From Hypericum androsaemum (lineage: Eukaryota > Streptophyta > Magnoliopsida > Malpighiales > Hypericaceae), in contig OZ023184.1 of assembly GCA_963995505.1 (NCBI GenBank), positions 4,030,001 to 4,094,000 of the forward strand: DNA of 64,000 nucleotides, read 5' to 3'. Below the pieces are notes generated by a model. The model was not told where the DNA came from, ran no database searches, and saw only the letters and a list, made by a program, of their open reading frames with translations. Each line of letters starts with the position of its first letter. Position 1 is the stretch's first letter. Both the position numbers and the translations under genes were made by a program. Below, one piece after another: positions 1 through 8,837 of the stretch.

Positions 1-774
1 CGCCCCGGCAATAAGTGAACGTGTCGAGCTTGTGGCTCTACATAAATGGCTGTACGTGTGTGACAAACACGCACTACCCCAGCTGTAAGAACCAATTGCC
101 TCTACATTCTCTAGAAGTGGCAACCAGTATGTGTTCACCCTGGCATCACTAGACTCGGGAAAAAGAATGCATCCGATAAGTCGCAATATGTTCGCTCGAA
201 CATATCGTTTTACGACCTCATCACCAGCATCAATTGGGATAGTAGCAGGGTCAAAATGGTCCTCGAACCATTTAAGGGCAATTTGGTTTTTCCAAACCAT
301 TCCAGGGGTATCTGCCGGGTTACTGCCAAATAGGCGTACGCAGAACTCGTGCCAATCAGGAGGTGTCTGCAACCCTGTTACTGGGTGACCATCGATAGGA
401 AGCCCGAACAACACAGCAATGTCCTGAAGAGTAACTGTCATCTCACCCACAGGCATATGGAACGTATGGGTCTCGGGCCGCCACCGCTCCACCAAGGCTG
501 TAACAAATGCTGTTTCGAGAACGACCCAGCCAATACACCAAACATCCCAGAAACCTGCCTCCTTCATATAGGCTATAAAGGCCTCGTTCTGCACATGAGA
601 CACCGTCCATTTCTGTCGGTGTATCTTCAACAATGTGTCCTGATTATCGTTAATCCCTTCACGAACCTCACGGTTCCACACGTCCTGAGAACGGTGCACA
701 TCCTGGTGCACTAATACCGACGTATCTAAGGGTCCTCCATTCCCTAGAAGATGCCCGTATGGCTGTGCATCCAT
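1..774 (-). CDS. Plant mobile domain (PMD) protein, N-terminal part, runs off the left edge
   Basis: On the minus strand an open frame of 258 codons starts at ATG 774 and is still open at base 1, with no internal stop. The protein begins MDAQPYGHLLGNGGPLDTSV and continues with HRSQDVWN, PVGEMTVTLQDIAVLFGLPI and LIGCILFPESSDARVNTYWL. This order of blocks (short leader with GPLD, then the V-TLQD-LFGLPIDG core and the ILFP segment) is what I know from the plant mobile domain, also annotated as 'aminotransferase-like' or 'serine/threonine phosphatase 7 long form homolog'. PMD proteins are found in plant transposable elements and in a few host genes related to MAIN/MAIL1, which act in the nucleus on genome stability and silencing. 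Family membership is confident; whether this copy is host or transposon-borne is not. The frame looks undamaged, and its 5' flank is packed with satellites. Confidence 0.85.
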   Translation of the reverse strand, partial: MDAQPYGHLLGNGGPLDTSVLVHQDVHRSQDVWNREVREGINDNQDTLLKIHRQKWTVSHVQNEAFIAYMKEAGFWDVWCIGWVVLETAFVTALVERWRPETHTFHMPVGEMTVTLQDIAVLFGLPIDGHPVTGLQTPPDWHEFCVRLFGSNPADTPGMVWKNQIALKWFEDHFDPATIPIDAGDEVVKRYVRANILRLIGCILFPESSDARVNTYWLPLLENVEAIGSYSWGSACLSHTYSHLCRATSSTRSLIAGA

Positions 775-944
775 ATCTAAACAACACAATAGACATATTA
801 GAACATTATATACCAATATATTAACAAACTTAGCAAATCCAACAATGTTAAACATTGAACAATTAGAACATTAATCAAAAAATTAATTAAAATAGCGTTA
901 TTACAGACCATATTACGGTCACATTGTTTAATGGTCAAACCACT

Positions 945-1140
945 CGGACCTTATTTTGGTCAAACTGGCCGGCCGGACCATCTTTCGGTCAAACCGGTCG
1001 GACCATCTTTCGGTCAAACCGGTCGGACCATTTTTCGGTCAAACCGGTCGGACCATTTTTCGGTCAATTTGGTCTGATCAATTTTTTTGGCCAGACCGGT
1101 CAGACCGAAATTTTGGTCGCACCATTCGGACCAAATTTTT
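945..1140. repeat. 25-bp minisatellite, GGTCGGACC core
   Basis: About eight imperfect direct copies of a ~25-bp unit (ACCATTTTTCGGTCAAACC followed by GGTCGG) are visible. Each unit contains the near-palindrome GGTC-GGACC, so the array also has many short inverted pairs. It lies 170 bp upstream of the minus-strand PMD start and is flanked by AATTAACC-type AT repeats at 1140-1300. The spurious frames across it are repeat translations, not genes. Confidence 0.8.
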
Positions 1141-1311
1141 TTTAACCAATTATCTACAAATTACAATTAACCAACATCAACAATTAACATCCCTCAAAAA
1201 TAAAAAATATCAACAATTAACCAATTAACTAACAACAACAATTAACCAATTAACTAACATTCACAATTAACTAATTAAAAAATTAACTAATTAAAAAATT
1301 TACCTAATACG

Positions 1312-1612
1312 ACGTCGGGGGCCGGACCGAGAGGCGGGCGAGCCGGCGAGCGGGGAGCGGGGAGCGAGGAGCTGGGGGCGGGGGGCGGGGAGCGGGGAGC
1401 GGGGAGCGGGGAGCGGGGGGCGGGAGCGGGGGCGGGGGCGGGGAGCGGGGGGCGGGGAGCGGGGAGCGGGGGCGGGGGGCGGGAGCGGGGGCAGGGGCGG
1501 GGAGCGGGGGCGGGGGGCGGGGGCGGGGGGCGGGGAGCGGGGAGCGGGGGCGGGGAACGGGGGCGGGGAGAGCGGGAGCGGGAGCGGGGAGCGGCGATAT
1601 CGGGGACGGGAG
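1312..1612. repeat. G-rich minisatellite (GGGGAGCGGGGGCG type)
   Basis: About 300 bp of nearly pure purine/GC repeats made of GGGGAGC and GGGGGCG units on the plus strand. Dozens of runs of four or five G are separated by one to three bases, so G-quadruplex formation is possible. The proline/arginine-rich frames on the minus strand are low-complexity artefacts. Confidence 0.85.
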
Positions 1613-1621
1613 TGTGAGCGA

Positions 1622-1966
1622 CGGAAAAAGTCGGATTTTGGTGTTTATATGGACCGAAATCCGACTTTTTTTGTTGGATCTTGTTAGAACAAGATCCGAT
1701 AAAAAAAGTCGGATCTTGGACCAATATGATAAATTCGACAAAAAATGTCGGATCTTGGTCATATCCGAAATCTCCTATTCAGATTTCGGATATGGCCTAT
1801 CGACCAAGATCCGACTTTTTTAGTCGGATATATCATCCGAGAAAAACGGTCGAATCTTGGACCAAGATCCGACTTTTTTAGTCGGATATATCATCCGACT
1901 AAAAAAGTCGGATCTTGGTCATCCGACAAAAAAAGTCGGATCTTGGTCCAAGATCCGACTTTTTCC
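1622..1966. repeat. Palindromic satellite built on GTCGGATCTTGG / CCAAGATCCGAC
   Basis: The motif AAGTCGGATCTTGG and its reverse complement CCAAGATCCGACTT alternate about a dozen times in 345 bp, with linkers such as TAGTCGGATATATCATCCGA that are palindromic themselves. The stretch 1855-1965 is close to a perfect series of snap-back hairpins. It abuts the G-rich block and follows the same orientation-alternating logic as the 945-1140 array. No coding potential is seen. Confidence 0.85.
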
Positions 1967-2045
1967 GGCGTCCGTGCCACGTGGACACCGTCCCCGCAAT
2001 ACTTTCATTTCGGACGCTTTTTTCACAAAAAAGGGTGAATAGTAA

Positions 2046-2565
2046 CACCATTCAGAAAAAAAACCCACTCCTTCAAACCCAAACCCTCCCCTTCCGGAAA
2101 AAAAACTCCTTAAAATTAACTCCTTCAAACCCAAACCCTCCCCTTCTTAAAATTAAAAAAACTCCTTCAAACCCTCCCCTTCTGGAAAAAAAACTCCTTC
2201 AAACCCTCTCTCTGGCCCCTCGTCGTCGTCTCATCAACATCCCAGTTGCGAGTGAGACTCCACCGCCTTCGTCCGTCTCCGTTTAAGCTTACCTGCTCAC
2301 GGAGACCCGAGCTCGAACCTCATCGCCCAGGCCTCCACCGCATCTCGGACGAGAACCGAGCCCAGGCCTTCTTTCTGATCTTGAGAACACAGTCCAACAA
2401 GTCAAGTTCCTTCTCCTCGCTGCCCTCTTGGGGAAATTGTACGCGGGGAACTTGTCGTATATGACCATTTGCTATAAGTCGGTTATACTATTTATCTAAC
2501 GGCACAAGCGTACAAGACGGCGGTTCAAGGTTCGGTCCCTGACATATGTAACTTGTTGTAAATAT
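2046..2565. other. CT-rich repeats plus a duplicated gene 5'-end relic
   Basis: 2046-2220 carries four or five copies of a CTCCTTCAAACCC / CCTCCCCTTC motif. From about 2190 (CTTCAAACCCTCTCTCTGG) to about 2310 the sequence resembles 43085-43200, so the duplication that includes the next features starts here. It looks like the 5' UTR side of a gene fragment. 2480-2545 contains GGTTCGGTCC and GGCACAAG-type text that may be a tRNA-derived SINE end. No intact coding exon is seen. Confidence 0.4.
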
Positions 2566-2667
2566 TTACCTACAAAAAAATAAGTCAGTTACATTTAACA
2601 AAGTTCTCCAGAATAGCAAGTAATTACAGAAGATTAGGTTTACTACCAAGCGGGGTTTCCTTGGTTT

Positions 2668-2760
2668 CTGTAAATGGATGGTTCTTGGGCCAAGAGGATA
2701 GAGAAGAGAGGCTATGAGCAGAGTTTTGAATATGAAGGAACTACCAATGACCAGCCTGTT
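2668..2760 (+). pseudogene. Exon fragment of a possible CBP60-like gene, copy 1
   Basis: The frame reads roughly RIEKRGYEQSFEYEGTTN before breaking at a deletion that removed the segment coding NPKKAKLPAL in the second copy (43611-43728). The KRGYEQ...PKKAKLPAL layout resembles the N-terminus of calmodulin-binding protein 60 (CBP60) proteins, but this is a short, low-information match. No downstream CBP60 domain exon follows; instead the 165-bp tandem array begins. I regard it as a dead 5' fragment. Confidence 0.3.
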
Positions 2761-2765
2761 GGTTC

Positions 2766-4030
2766 CATAAAAGATTTGTCTAAACATGATCTTCAAAATA
2801 TATTTTTGGTACTTAGGAACTTCTAAATATACTGTATTAAATGTCTTATTAAATTTTTTTAAGAATATACTATTTTCTGGTATGAAAATTTCTTTAAAAT
2901 TCTTTTGACCATTGGATAAACTTTCATAAAAGATTTGCTTAAACTGTATTCCCAAATTCATTTTTGGTAGGTAGGACCTTTCATATATATTGTATTAAAT
3001 TTTTTAAGGTAAATATTGTATTAACTCATTTAAAACGTTACACCAAAGTGAGTCAATAAAGCATAAAATACTAAAACATATAGAACATTAAAACACCGAA
3101 TTGGTAGTTTTCAGGGTTTTATAATAGCTAAAATTCTTTTGACCATTGCATAAACTTCCATAAAATATTTGCCTAAACATGATCTTCCAAACACATTTTT
3201 GGCGGGAGTGGATTGAGCACGGAGTGAAGGAATCGATTCCGTACGGTTTGGAGTGAAAGGGGACCGCAGTGGCAAGCGTAGTTATGTGATAATGGCAAGT
3301 GCAGTTATGTGATAATGGCAAGCGGAGTTATGTGATAATGGCATGTGTATTTTTGACAGTGGCAAGTCCCCGTTGATGATAATGGCGCGCGTGGTTTTTT
3401 TCATTTTGGTCCCCCATATTTTAGCATTTTTGCAAAAAGGTCACACTGGCATGCGCAGTTATGTGATATTGACATGCACAGTTATGTGATAATGGCATTT
3501 ATATCCGGCCTGCGTTTGTGCATGGTTTTTTTCATTTTGGTCCCCGTATTTTAACGCGTTTGCAAAAAAGTCCCCGCGTGTCTTCATTCCGAACGGTTCG
3601 GAATCTGAGCATTCCGTGCCCAATCCAGACCCATTTTTGGCAGGTATGACCTTCCAAATATACTGTATTAAATGTGGCATTAAATTTCTTCAAAAATATA
3701 TTGTTTTCTGGTATGGAAATCTATTTTAAAGTCTTTTGACCATTGCTAAACTACAATAACATTTTTGCCTAAACATGATATTCCAAATACATTTTTGGTA
3801 GGTAAGATCTTCCAAATATACTGTATTAAAGGTCGCATTAAATTTCTTCAAAAATATATTATTTTCTAGTTTGGGAATCTATTTAAAATTCTTTTGACCA
3901 TTGCATAAACCCCTATAAAAGATTTTCCTAAATAGGATGTTCCAAATACATTTTTGGTAGGTAGGACCTTACAAATATAGTGTATTAAATGTCGCATTAA
4001 ATTTTTTTGAAATTTTACTATTTTCTGTTA
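2766..4030. repeat. ~165-bp tandem repeat array
   Basis: A unit of about 160-170 bp, recognised by CATAAAAGATTTGCCTAAAC, CATTTTTGGTAGGTAGGACC, ATACTGTATTAAATGTCGC and TTCTTTTGACCATTGCATAA, is repeated about five times (unit starts near 2766, 2928, 3157, 3750, 3907). The array is split by the MITE at 3204-3632. The same array is present in the duplicated locus near 43740-45360. It ends about 100 bp before the start codon of the cysteine-rich peptide gene, so it forms that gene's upstream region. Confidence 0.8.
3204..3632. mobile_element. 429-bp TIR element (MITE) with minisatellite core and 9-bp TSD
   Basis: The left end GGGAGTGGATTGAGCACGG is the imperfect inverse of the right end CCGTGCCCAATCCAGACCC. 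The 9-bp sequence ATTTTTGGC lies directly on both sides (3195-3203 and 3633-3641), and the interrupted host text CACATTTTTGG-CAGGTA is the normal 165-bp unit. Inside are several ~23-bp copies of GTTATGTGATAATGGCAAG and two copies of a module CATTTTGGTCCCC...TTTGCAAAAAAGTCCCCGC. A 9-bp duplication is typical of Mutator-like elements. No transposase is present, so it is non-autonomous. Confidence 0.8.
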
Positions 4031-4038
4031 TAGAAATT

Positions 4039-4053
4039 CATATATATATATAT
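4039..4053 (+). promoter_or_regulatory. TATA-like element of the cysteine-rich peptide gene
   Basis: An alternating CATATATATATATATG stretch lies 110-125 bp upstream of the start codon at 4163, a plausible TATA position with a ~90-bp leader. The duplicated copy has a shorter CATATATATAGG at about 45365. Simple TA repeats are common in this DNA, so the assignment is tentative. Confidence 0.35.
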
Positions 4054-4162
4054 GATGTAAAAGGTATTTTGAAGCTCTTATAGAAGAATACATTTAAAAA
4101 CAGTAAATCAAATAAAAAGAAATTAATATCAATTTCATCTTCAACCAAATTATAACTTCATC

Positions 4163-5443
4163 ATGTCTCCGAACAAGCTAGCTTTCTTGGTCATGTTAAT
4201 TCTCGTTTCATCATGTAAGTTTATCCTCTTTTTCACTTTTTAACTTTTAAAGAAAATTTTTATTTACCTTTAATAGATTCTTTGTTTGACACCTGCGAAG
4301 AGGGAGATGACAGAGAACTTACGAGTCATAGGGATTTTTTTGAGAAGTTTATGGATGGTGTGGATTATTCGGGCAGAGAGATTTTTTTAATGTTTTTCAA
4401 ATATATTATGAAAGACGTGATGTGATGGATTACTCGTAATGCTTGCAAACTAAAAAGTCAAAAACCAATAAATATTTAACTTGATCCGTGAGAGAGTCAA
4501 TTTAATTTAAGCAATAATTCAAGAGATATCAAATTTGAGTTATTAAAAATAGAATATTGTTAAATATTAGTTAGCAAATTTTTTCCACCGTTCAGTCTTG
4601 AATTCAGCCGGTTTTTAAAATTCTACTTAAAAAATATGTCAATAAAGAAGATGATTATATTTTTTTAAGAAAGCAATTACATACAAATTTTACATATAAT
4701 TTTGTTGATCATTTAGAGGCAACATCTTAAAAGGTGTGCTTATCATGGTAAAATCTCTGAAAACTTTTCTTAATAGGAAGTTCCATATAATGATTTGATG
4801 TCTTTACAGTTTCAACTTTTATATCCATAATTTCTTAAATGTATACTTATATTTCTTAATTGGAAATTCATATATATATATTGGCTAGAATACTTACCAA
4901 AAAGATATATCGGCTAGAAAATGTGATATGGAATTCCCATCTTAAGTTATAAAAAACAAAAAAACCTCTCAAAAAATTATAAAAAGAAAAGAAGAATATT
5001 TAATTAGAATTAACTTCATTTTTAACTAGATCTTAAAATAGGGTCGAAATACTTTTTAAATAGAATGATGCGTAATAGCTCCTTGAAAAGTAGATTATTT
5101 ACACCTAGATTACATCTGTCAGGGTTTGATCCCTAGACCTCCGTCAAGTCATGAATGCCTTGTACCGCTAGGCTAAGTACCCTTTGGTCCTAATAGCTCC
5201 TCTATCACCAAAAAATCAAAAGATTTTATTTTGAATAGTTATTTTGAATATAATTATTTATTGCACTTGTCCCATTGTTCAGTGACCCATGTAGATGTTG
5301 AAGCACTTGGGCCTCATGGCCCTGTGGATTATTGCTTGACACAGAAAGACTGCTTGGAAACAGCACTTACATGTGATCCACAACTTTGTGCCGACCCTCA
5401 AAGAAATTGTATTTGTGATGATCAACATTATTGCGACTGTTAA
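4163..5443 (+). CDS. Small secreted cysteine-rich peptide, two exons (4163-4214, 5283-5443)
   Basis: Exon 1 codes MSPNKLAFLVMLILVSS, a clear signal-peptide core, and ends at a consensus donor (CAT|GTAAGT). Exon 2 follows an acceptor at 5281-5282 and completes the split codon. The joined product is 70 aa. The mature part of about 50 aa has eight cysteines spaced C-x5-C-x6-C-x4-C-x6-C-x-C-x5-C-x-C, ends in CDC, and is rich in Asp (VDYC, TCDP, CADP, ICDD). A signal exon followed by one cysteine exon is the usual architecture of plant DEFL/NCR/LCR-type secreted peptides, but this spacing and acidity do not match one I can name. Such peptides act outside the cell in defence, reproduction or symbiosis; the role here is unknown. 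The duplicated locus keeps only exon 1, with two residue changes. The 1.07-kb intron is AT-rich. Confidence 0.6.
5085..5195. repeat. Possible SINE-derived segment in the last part of the intron
   Basis: AGGGTTTGATCCC resembles a pol III B box and is followed by GTACCGCTAGGCTAAGTACCC, which is close to the tRNA-derived head of plant SINEs. No clear A box, poly-A tail or target duplication can be seen, so this is only a suggestion. Confidence 0.2.
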
Positions 5444-7070
5444 ATGAAAATTAATGAGGCGTATCCGCTTTAATTTTAAGAATAGCACGTCTTGGCTTAG
5501 TATGTGCGGCATGAAATAAAATGTTATATGACATCGTTGTCCAGAACATTCTGAAAAAAATTTGAGATATATATAATTTTAATTCATTCATTGATATACG
5601 AGATATAATCTTCATATATCCATTATATTTATGTATTTGAAATTTGAAAAGAAGAATATTTTACCATTTAACTTAAATTATAAAATTTGAAATTTTATTA
5701 TTTTCTTGAAGTTTTTATTGAATGTTGATGTGTAAGGTAAGAAGTGTCTGCATTTATGATTTCGTTAGATTTTATATATGTCTACTTGTGCAACTGGTCG
5801 CATAATTGGTACTCTTGTATTATTGTATCTTTGGCACGTAATAATGGAGATTTATACATTTTAAAAAAAATAGATTTTAACATAAATTAAAATGTTACGT
5901 ATAAAAATTATCAAAAATATTTGCGTTTAATTCAAGGTTCGAGGAGGCAGGTTTGCGAGGGGAAGCACAAAAACAGTACTATGATGCGAGTTCGTTGATG
6001 TAAAGGTCTAGGAGGTTTCCCAGTAGAGTATAGGGTTTTCAAAAGATCCATGAGATTAATGGGGAGCCCATCAACTTTTTGAAAGGAGAACGGAAGAAAA
6101 AGCCCCAAACCGTAATACAAGAAACCGGGACCGGATTTGATACTCGTGTGACTTTTTCAGTACGGTTTTGGAGAGCGAATAATTTTATCACAACTGAGCG
6201 AATTATTTTATCATACTTGAACAAACCATTTTATCATAACTGTGTGAACTATTTTATCCAACCCTTTTTTATTTGTGCAACCATTTTATTATAACTGAGC
6301 GAACTATTCTATCATAACTGGGCAAACTATTCTATCCGATCCCTTTTATCCCGGGTGCGGTCCCGATTTTTTTGAGATGGTTCTGTGAAACTATTTTATC
6401 ATAACTGAGCGAACCATTCTATAATAACTGGACAAACTATTCTATTATAACATGGCGAACTATTTTATCTTCCAGAACAGTCCTCGAGTATAACGGAATC
6501 CACTCCAAAAAAAAACATAGAAGAAGTGGAAGGTTACACAGGAGAAAGAGGTGATGAAAGGGTGTCTATACCAAAAATAGCCTCGATCCCTACGTGATGT
6601 TTATTAGCCCTCTGATATACACACGTTCCTAAACCATATTAAATTAACGGTCTAGATATGGTCAGCATTTTGTTGCCCATTCTATTAAAATTTAGAACCA
6701 ACACCCAATTTAACTTTTTTTAAAAGATACATGATTTAGTTAATTTTAATTTTATAACTTAAGTTGATGTTAACTATTTTTTGAAACATTTAATTTATAA
6801 AAGTAAAATTTTATTACTCCTAAAAAAATTCTGAAGATAATTACATAACAATGTGAGCAAGATAAGAACATATCAAATTAGTTCCTTATAAGATAAGAGC
6901 AATCTGACTCCCTAAACCATAGGCAAAATAATCAAAAAAAATTCTTGTCTCCACACCACTTGGATACAAAATACAACAAGCAAACTACCAATATAGACCA
7001 TATACACAACCATGAGAGCCAAAAAAAAATCTGTTCAAAAGAAGATCATTTCAAGCTTTTCAGACATGAT
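5444..7070. other. Intergenic, AT-rich; no gene seen apart from the element at 6127-6506
   Basis: 5444-5930 and 6510-7070 are AT-rich with no frame showing exon-like composition. 5930-6120 has a somewhat higher GC stretch without a recognisable product. Confidence 0.5.
6127..6506. mobile_element. Probable MITE with 24-28-bp minisatellite core
   Basis: The left end GGGACCGGATTTGATACTCG and the inverse of the right end (GGAGTGGATTCCGTTATACTCG) are similar. The interior holds about nine imperfect copies of GCGAACTATTTTATCATAACTGA. Organisation (GGGA..GGATT ends, minisatellite ending in an AT-rich ATAACTG/ATAATGG phrase) matches the elements at 3204-3632 and 46063-46403. No target duplication is evident. 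Confidence 0.5.
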
Positions 7071-7475
7071 CTAGGAATTCTTCGACAAATTAGTTTGTCT
7101 AAGTTCCTTCTTTGTTTGCTCCTTGATTCCTGACATTAAGGATGTTAGGCTAATGTCCTCCGACGATTTGATTAGCGCTTTCACAGTTAGTCTCCTCGAT
7201 GAAATTTTTAAGAGAGCCGTAATCTTGCTCGTCAGCCTTCGTGTACGGGAGCTGGACCTAATCGGAGTTGTGACCTTATCGGACTTTACCGGAGCTGCAC
7301 TTTCCGACAAAGACGATGCGAGCTCTGTTGCCTTACAATGGGTTAAAAAAACATCCATAATTTGTTGGGTGAACTCATTAACCCAAGTCCTTTGCTCCAA
7401 TGTGTAATACCCATCTTGCACAGTCGCCATCTTGGTCGACAAGGGTTTCAGTACGTCCTCAAACGATGAGTCCAA
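7071..7475 (-). CDS. Uncharacterised 134-codon open frame
   Basis: An uninterrupted minus-strand frame begins MDSSFEDVLKPLSTKMATVQ and is rich in Ser, Thr, Lys and Arg (for example RSSSRTRRLTSKITALLK). I do not recognise a domain. A second short frame upstream (7578-7814, minus) ends in a stop 100 bp away in a GC-rich repeat-like stretch (CTCGCCG motifs). It may be a relic of a mobile element or a chance frame; the region is less AT-rich than its surroundings, which is the only positive sign. Confidence 0.2.
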   Translation of the reverse strand: MDSSFEDVLKPLSTKMATVQDGYYTLEQRTWVNEFTQQIMDVFLTHCKATELASSLSESAAPVKSDKVTTPIRSSSRTRRLTSKITALLKISSRRLTVKALIKSSEDISLTSLMSGIKEQTKKELRQTNLSKNS

Positions 7476-8437
7476 CCTCCCCGATAAGGTCTACAAACTC
7501 GCCGCCTAGGGGAGCCACGTCGCCGTCTACAACCTCGCCGCTCAACGTGCTCCAGAATGCCCCCTACACCTCGCCGTTTACAACCTTGCCGCCCAGAGCT
7601 CCTTTGCGTCTAGATCTGCGATGGGGAAAGGCGAAGTCTTTAGAACCTTATCCAGAATGGCCTCGCGACAGGATTTCTCTTTCTTTACAATAGGCGATAG
7701 TTGCGACAGGGGAAGCAGTCTGTTGCGTGGGGAGCAATGCCGGGGTTCTTGGTGAGGAAAGATTTCGTCTTCGAGCCACTTAACGCGGAATCCCAGAAGC
7801 TGTGGTGTCAGCATCTCAGGGATTATCTGGATTTTTTAACACTCCATTTGAAAACCTCAAAAAATAAGAAAATAGAATTCTTTTCCAAAATTTTAAAAAA
7901 GTGGGTGTGTTTGGAAGCAGAAAGAATTCCTATTTGGTCTAAAAGTCAGGAATGAAAAATTCCATAAAAATAGGTTGGAATTGTGGTGAGCAAAATAGAA
8001 TTGATCATGAAATGACTATTATACCCCTAACTTATTATCATTTTACAAACTCTTTTTACGTATCTCTGTCCACTCACTCGAGGTTATATCCTCCGTCTCG
8101 AGAGTTTCTCTGGTAGCCGCTCCAAGCCTTCAACTCCGACAACGGGGTTGTTCCACTGTCGGTAAGTCTGGAAGTCAACCTCCTTACCCCTATTATTAGG
8201 ATTTGTTGAAGAAACAAAGCTATTAGTTTTAATTAAGACACTCTATTATCTGATTACTCTTCGATGTTTTTTGGAGATGGGTTCTGGTGAATCTTTGGGT
8301 TTAGATGGGTTTTGTTGGGTCTCCTTTTCTTTGGAAGACTTGATTGTGTTTGTTTTTCATTTGGGATAATGAATGCGCTATTGGGTTCTAATTGAGTAGA
8401 TTTCCTATTGGTGTTCCTCGCATCGGAGATATTTCAG

Positions 8438-8599
8438 GCTGAGACTTATACGGACAAAAAGAAAGAACCTGTTAGTGTTGTTGATCAACTTGCAGGGAAG
8501 AAATCTGCAGCTCTTAGGTCCAAGAAAGGCTTGTCCTTTGCCAAGAAGCTGATACCTCATAACCCAGAAAAAGTCCAACCCATAAAGAATTTAAACAAA
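8438..8599 (+). pseudogene. Exon-like fragment, unidentified source gene
   Basis: A 54-codon stretch lies between an acceptor (ATTTCAG at 8431-8437) and a donor (AAA|GTAAGA at 8600). It reads AETYTDKKKEPVSVVDQLAG then KKSAALRSKKGLSFAKKLIP and is lysine-rich. An upstream 5'UTR-like stretch with its own donor (GGTAAGTCTGG near 8160) precedes it. I do not recognise the protein. Its position inside a possible TIR element suggests a captured exon. Confidence 0.35.
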
Positions 8600-8837
8600 G
8601 TAAGAACATTGCATCCACTTATTCTTTGAGCTTTTGTTTACGATTTTTCCTGGCTTTGTCTTTGTTTATTTTGGAATTGTTTCTGTTGTGGTTTCTTGTG
8701 CTCTGTTTTAAGCCTCTGGTTGAATTGAATTGTGCTCTAGCGGCGGTTTTAGAGGACATGATTGTCTTTTATCTTATTTTTTAATGATCTGAAATTTCGG
8801 CATTGTGACAATATGCTGGATGATTTGCTCCATCTGT

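Larger units (their letters stand above)
2622..4745 (+). repeat. Segmental duplication, copy 1 (partner 43568-46058)
   Basis: The stretch from AGAAGATTAGGTTTACTACC to AACATCTTAAAAGGTGTGC recurs in the same order and orientation at 43.57-46.06 kb. Shared parts are a coding-exon fragment, the ~165-bp tandem array, the first exon of the cysteine-rich peptide gene and about 500 bp of its intron. Each copy received different insertions: a 429-bp MITE here, an 815-bp TIR element there. Similarity ends at about 4740, inside the intron, so the other copy lacks the second exon. Confidence 0.85.

Noticed and set aside
1287..1762. Proline/arginine-rich frames of about 150 codons on the minus strand
   Set aside because: They come from the G-rich minisatellite; no domain, splice or start context supports them.
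3088..3680. Possible CRISPR-like short regularly spaced repeats in the 3.2-3.6 kb stretch
   Set aside because: Units are contiguous minisatellite copies in a plant MITE with 9-bp duplication, not repeat-spacer units.
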